From: UMGS1696 sp964463375
Lineage (GTDB): Bacteria > Bacillota > Clostridia > Oscillospirales > CAG-272
Assembly: GCA_964463375.1 (NCBI GenBank)
Contig: CAYXBQ010000009.1
Span: forward strand, 1 to 64,000
Length of the DNA stretch: 64,000 nucleotides
Direction of reading: 5' to 3'
The notes under the pieces were generated by a model. It saw nothing but the letters and a program-made list of their open reading frames with translations. It was not told the origin of the DNA and did no database searches. Shown here one piece after another: positions 60,945-64,000 of the stretch. Every line of letters starts with the position of its first letter. The first letter of the stretch is position 1. A program made the position numbers and the translations under genes.

Positions 60945-62376
60945 ATTCGATATCCAAAGTCAATAGCGCACCATGTCCGCCACAGATGTGCCAGCTGCCG
61001 GGAGTGAGCAGCCTTTGGAATGCCTCTCGTTCCCCTTTTGCCAGCGCCGGATCGGTGTCCACGGAGGTCATTAGGTAGGGTGCCAGCCGATTGAACTGGG
61101 CTTGTTCGGGGGTAAAGCCTTTCAGGTTCACGAAAATATCGCCGGAGAACGCCAGATGGTGCGCCTCCTCCAGATAGATCACTTCTCCCGCCACATGACC
61201 GCCACCGCCTTCGTATGCCGTAAAGTGGAAGGGACCTATGTCCAGCGGTACCCCGACAGACAGCGCACCTTCTCCCTTTGGTGCCGAAAAAGCGTGGAAG
61301 TGGGCAGTGTCCGGTGTGCGGTAGGCAGTGAGCAGCTTGCTGATGCGGACGTACGGCTCATGCAGAGGATTTTCTTCCCGGATGGCGGGCAGTCCTTTTT
61401 GCTCATGCTGGAAATTCTCCAGACAACGCCCGCTGCCGTATACCACATCAAAGTGCTCTGCCAGCCCGCAGTGATCCACGTCTCCATGGGTCAGCAGCAG
61501 TACCCGCTGTCGGTCCTCCCAATCGGGGAACAGCCGGTGTACCAGTGGCAGCATTTCGTCTGTGTAGCAGGCAAAGCCACCATCCACACAGACAAGGGGC
61601 GTATCTCCACCGGCATCTAAGAAGCACAGGTTGCTGCCGCAGGGTGGCTCGATCAGGGTCAGCACCGTGCCGTCCTCCAGCACCTGCCGGGTCACACGGG
61701 GACAAAAGTCCTCCCCCTTGTAGTGCCGGATGCAGTCGGCAAATTTTCCGATGTACTCGAAGGTCTTGTAGGGCGGGCTGTTTCGTTCCTCCAAAACCTG
61801 CATGATCTTGTTGGACTGCACGATGAACTGCCGCTTTTCGTCCTCGTTAAAGCCCATTTTCTGGGAAATGTCGTTGGCAAAGTTCAGGTAGAACACCGTG
61901 TTGTCCAGTATCTTTTCGCTTTTGTCGTATTCCAGTACCCGCACCGGACAGAGCAGTGCCACCTGCCGCATGAAGTCGGAGATCTCTCTGCCGTCGTCCA
62001 CGAACAGACCCATCTTGAAATATTGGTAGTCCGTGCCGTTTTCCTGGGAGCTGATGTAGGAGATGTTGAAATGGAAGGCGTGGATCAGCTTCAGCACCGG
62101 ATACAACGAGCCCGGTTCGTCCTTCAGCTGAAATTCCAAAAGCAGCACCTGCCCGGCTCCCAGCTCATTTTGTAGGTATCCCAGCCGTGCCAGCTCCCAT
62201 TCGGCCTTGTCCAGCGTCTCCGGATCTCCATCCACTTCCAAAAACAGCATATGGGTGTCTACAGCCTTGTTGTAGCTGACTCTGGTGATGTTCAGCCCCA
62301 GCCCCGTCAGGCACCGGTCGGCCAACAGAAAGGCACCTACCTGATCCGGCATGGTTGTGGTAAAGGTTCGTTTCAT
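60943..62376 (-). CDS. ACT-ACT-metallo-beta-lactamase fusion protein
   Basis: 477 residues. Two N-terminal ACT-type ligand-sensing domains (about 1-70 and 74-150: NITRVSYNKAVDTHMLFLEVDGD and LLEFQLKDEPGSLYPVLK), a helical linker (to about 215), then a metallo-beta-lactamase domain with THGDVDHCG (297-302 region, His-x-Asp-x-Asp-His), GGGHVAGEV (His394), SGDIF and GGHG (His468). ACT domains usually bind amino acids and regulate enzymes, so this looks like an allosterically controlled hydrolase. It starts three bases after the sulfatase stop with a weak ribosome-binding site, so translation is probably coupled. Substrate unknown. Confidence 0.82.
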   Translation of the reverse strand: MKRTFTTTMPDQVGAFLLADRCLTGLGLNITRVSYNKAVDTHMLFLEVDGDPETLDKAEWELARLGYLQNELGAGQVLLLEFQLKDEPGSLYPVLKLIHAFHFNISYISSQENGTDYQYFKMGLFVDDGREISDFMRQVALLCPVRVLEYDKSEKILDNTVFYLNFANDISQKMGFNEDEKRQFIVQSNKIMQVLEERNSPPYKTFEYIGKFADCIRHYKGEDFCPRVTRQVLEDGTVLTLIEPPCGSNLCFLDAGGDTPLVCVDGGFACYTDEMLPLVHRLFPDWEDRQRVLLLTHGDVDHCGLAEHFDVVYGSGRCLENFQHEQKGLPAIREENPLHEPYVRISKLLTAYRTPDTAHFHAFSAPKGEGALSVGVPLDIGPFHFTAYEGGGGHVAGEVIYLEEAHHLAFSGDIFVNLKGFTPEQAQFNRLAPYLMTSVDTDPALAKGEREAFQRLLTPGSWHICGGHGALLTLDIE

Positions 62377-62379
62377 ACT

Positions 62380-63852
62380 TTACCGCTTCAGATCTCTGGC
62401 ATACTGCTTTTGCAGCAGTTCCACACCATATTCTCTGGGTGTGCCCTTGAGCCGTTCCATGTAGGCCTCCAGCTCGCCACGGCAGTGCTCCGGGCCACCT
62501 TCCCGCATGACAGTCCACATGGGATCCGTGTCGTACCAGGACTTTGCCATCATCTCGTCTTCCCAGTCCTTGATCAGCTTGGCACCTTTTGCGCACAGCT
62601 CCGGATGTTCCTCTGCCAAATTGTGCAGTTCGTGTGGATCTTCTTTGATGTTGAACAGCATTTCCTTGGGGAACAGATGGTAGCCACCATGGACGGTACG
62701 GATGTAGAGATAGTCTCCGAACCGGGCAGACCGCTGGCACACATGGGCGCACTGGGAGAGGATGGCGTGATCCTGCCCGCAGTCGGCACCGGTGCGGATG
62801 GTGTCTGCATAGCTGACCCCGTCGTATTCGTAGCGGCCACGGACACTGGTGCCCAGCAGCTCCTGGATGGTCGGTACCAGATCCACATTGGTATGGAACC
62901 CGGTGTCCACGTGCCCCTGTACGCCGCCGGCCCATTTGATGATCATGGGGATCCGACAGGTGGGCTCGTCTGCGGTACCGTGTTCGGCATACAGACCCAG
63001 CTCACCCATGTTTTCCCCGTGGTCTGCGGTGATGATGATGGATACATCGTCGTAGATGCCCATCTCCCGCAGCTTGGCGAAGATCTGCCCAATGGCGTCG
63101 TCGGTGTACTTGATCCCACAGTCGTAGTTGTCCATGAAGGTCTTCATTTCCCCCATGGTCTTTACGCTGCCGGGATGGCGAGGCAGAGCCGGATTGGATG
63201 CGTCGTCCCACATATCGATCTCGTTGGCACCGTGGGGGCCTACGTGCAGCAGGTGATCCGCAAAGACTTCCTCGGTGATCCAGTTGTCCGGCAGGGGATC
63301 GTTTTCGTACGGATTGCCGTAGTCCAGGGGCGTGCGGTAGGGCGTGTGGGGATCCCAGTAGTGGACGTGCAGGAACCAGTTGTCGTCGTCCCCGTTTTTG
63401 TCCAGCCAATCCAGTGCAATGGGCGTGACCTTGTCAGCGGTCTCGTGTCCCCGGCTGCCCACGTTGTACACTTCGTTGAAGCCGGACAGGAACCACCAGG
63501 ACGAATGCCGTTCCGCAAAGGTGGAAATGGTGGCAGTCTTCATCCCGGCACGGCGGAACTGCATGAACAGTCCGTTTTCGCTGTATAGGTCGGTGAAGTG
63601 CCGGTTCTCCCCCTGGAGCCGCATATCCGCAGCCGTACCGCCATGGCCTACAACGCCGGTGCGAATGCCAAATTGCCCGGTGATCAGCGAGGCACGGGAA
63701 GGCAGGCAGGGTGCATTGGGACAATAATAGTTGTCAAACCGGATCCCTTCGTCGGCCACAGCGTCCATATTGGGCGTGGTATTGCGACCATAGCCGTAGC
63801 AGCCTAAGTGGTCGGCACGCAGGGTATCGATGTCAAAAAACAATATACGCAT
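62380..63852 (-). CDS. Type I sulfatase (Cys-type)
   Basis: 490 residues. The formylglycine motif reads PCLPSRASLITG (Cys-x-Pro-x-Arg, about 48), with metal ligands in FFDIDTLRADHLG at the N-terminus, HVHYWDPHTPY and IITADHGENMGELGLYAEHG. Cys-type enzymes need maturation by an anaerobic sulfatase-maturating enzyme or FGE; none is in the window. No signal peptide, so a cytosolic sulfatase acting on imported sulfated sugars is likely; phosphonate or phosphodiester hydrolase is an alternative. TTAGGAGAG precedes the ATG. Upstream member of a two-gene operon. Confidence 0.9.
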   Translation of the reverse strand: MRILFFDIDTLRADHLGCYGYGRNTTPNMDAVADEGIRFDNYYCPNAPCLPSRASLITGQFGIRTGVVGHGGTAADMRLQGENRHFTDLYSENGLFMQFRRAGMKTATISTFAERHSSWWFLSGFNEVYNVGSRGHETADKVTPIALDWLDKNGDDDNWFLHVHYWDPHTPYRTPLDYGNPYENDPLPDNWITEEVFADHLLHVGPHGANEIDMWDDASNPALPRHPGSVKTMGEMKTFMDNYDCGIKYTDDAIGQIFAKLREMGIYDDVSIIITADHGENMGELGLYAEHGTADEPTCRIPMIIKWAGGVQGHVDTGFHTNVDLVPTIQELLGTSVRGRYEYDGVSYADTIRTGADCGQDHAILSQCAHVCQRSARFGDYLYIRTVHGGYHLFPKEMLFNIKEDPHELHNLAEEHPELCAKGAKLIKDWEDEMMAKSWYDTDPMWTVMREGGPEHCRGELEAYMERLKGTPREYGVELLQKQYARDLKR

Positions 63853-63884
63853 AGGTACTCTCCTAAAAATTGATATACCCTATA

Positions 63885-63913
63885 ACAATACCATGAAATG
63901 CTGTTTTTGTCAA
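63885..63913 (-). promoter_or_regulatory. Promoter of the sulfatase operon
   Basis: Minus strand TTGACA (63913-63908), 17 bases, TATTGT (63890-63885). Confidence 0.8.
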
Positions 63914-63957
63914 GATAGAAATCGTAAATCTATATGGAAAAACAGAACATAAAGCAC

Positions 63958-63986
63958 TTGACAGGACGGATGAAAGCGATTATAAT
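63958..63986 (+). promoter_or_regulatory. Promoter for a gene beyond the window
   Basis: TTGACA (63958-63963), 17 bases, TATAAT (63981-63986), a consensus promoter reading out of the right edge. Confidence 0.88.
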
Positions 63987-64000
63987 GAAGACAGTATATA

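Noticed and set aside
1..64000. Prophage, integrated element or defence island
   Set aside because: No integrase, transposase, phage structural, restriction, toxin-antitoxin or cas gene was seen; gene order is dominated by conserved housekeeping clusters.

Overview
The window looks like chromosomal backbone of a low-GC-clade but GC-moderate anaerobic Firmicute, most likely an uncultured gut Clostridia (Oscillospirales/Ruminococcaceae-like). Reasons seen in the sequence: a large Firmicutes-type SRP RNA directly upstream of dnaX-ebfC-recR, an hrcA-grpE-dnaK-dnaJ operon under a CIRCE element, glgC with its paralogue glgD, GTP-type PEP carboxykinase, rubredoxin, and consistent AGGAGG ribosome-binding sites and TTGACA-17-TATAAT promoters. 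I found no transposase, prophage, CRISPR array, rRNA or tRNA gene.

Layout. 1-4.8 kb: end of gap, a solute-binding lipoprotein, a sugar isomerase-like TIM barrel and an unknown membrane protein with a structured leader. 5-9.7 kb: a tight run DUF512 radical-SAM protein, der, plsY, methyltransferase. 9.8-13.1 kb: PHP phosphoesterase and an aldolase/dehydrogenase fusion. 13.2-16.2 kb: an orphan BlaI-like repressor, a LysM protein with a degenerate GH18 domain (minus strand) and enolase. 16.3-19.5 kb: SRP RNA, dnaX, ebfC, recR. 19.5-24.3 kb: small membrane protein, lipoprotein, alanine racemase, rubredoxin, DUF362 ferredoxin protein, ispE. 24.4-29.8 kb: second solute-binding lipoprotein, pckG (minus), lexA with an unusual tandem-hairpin leader, two small enzymes. 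30-42.9 kb: glycogen cluster glgB-glgC-glgD-glgA-glgP followed by GH13 and GH2 glycosidases. 42.9-46.5 kb: tex and a lone sugar ABC ATPase. 46.6-47.5 kb: surface protein. 47.5-54.5 kb: heat-shock operon with prmA, then rsmE. 54.6-58.1 kb: membrane protein, third solute-binding lipoprotein with a UlaG-like hydrolase, small lipoprotein (minus). 58.4-63.9 kb: polA, then a minus-strand pair sulfatase / ACT-ACT-metallo-beta-lactamase. A plus-strand promoter at the right edge points to a gene beyond the window.

How it fits together: the dominant theme is carbohydrate capture and storage. Three lipoprotein binding subunits have no permeases beside them and only one ATPase gene (MsmK/UgpC type) is present, so shared or distant transporter parts are likely. 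Intracellular glycan enzymes (GH13, GH2, sulfatase, sugar isomerase) feed glycolysis (gap, eno), gluconeogenesis (pckG) and glycogen turnover. The rest is housekeeping.

The most unusual signals are non-coding: four 20-bp covarying mini-hairpins in the lexA leader, an 18-bp hairpin at the 5' end of the SRP RNA precursor, a structured leader (or leaderless start) at 3846, perfect palindromes on the glgB and blaI-like promoters, and an in-frame palindromic repeat inside the GH13 gene. On the protein side the ACT-ACT-MBL fusion paired with a sulfatase and the catalytically dead-looking LysM/GH18 protein stand out. Nothing here is a clearly new defence or mobile system.
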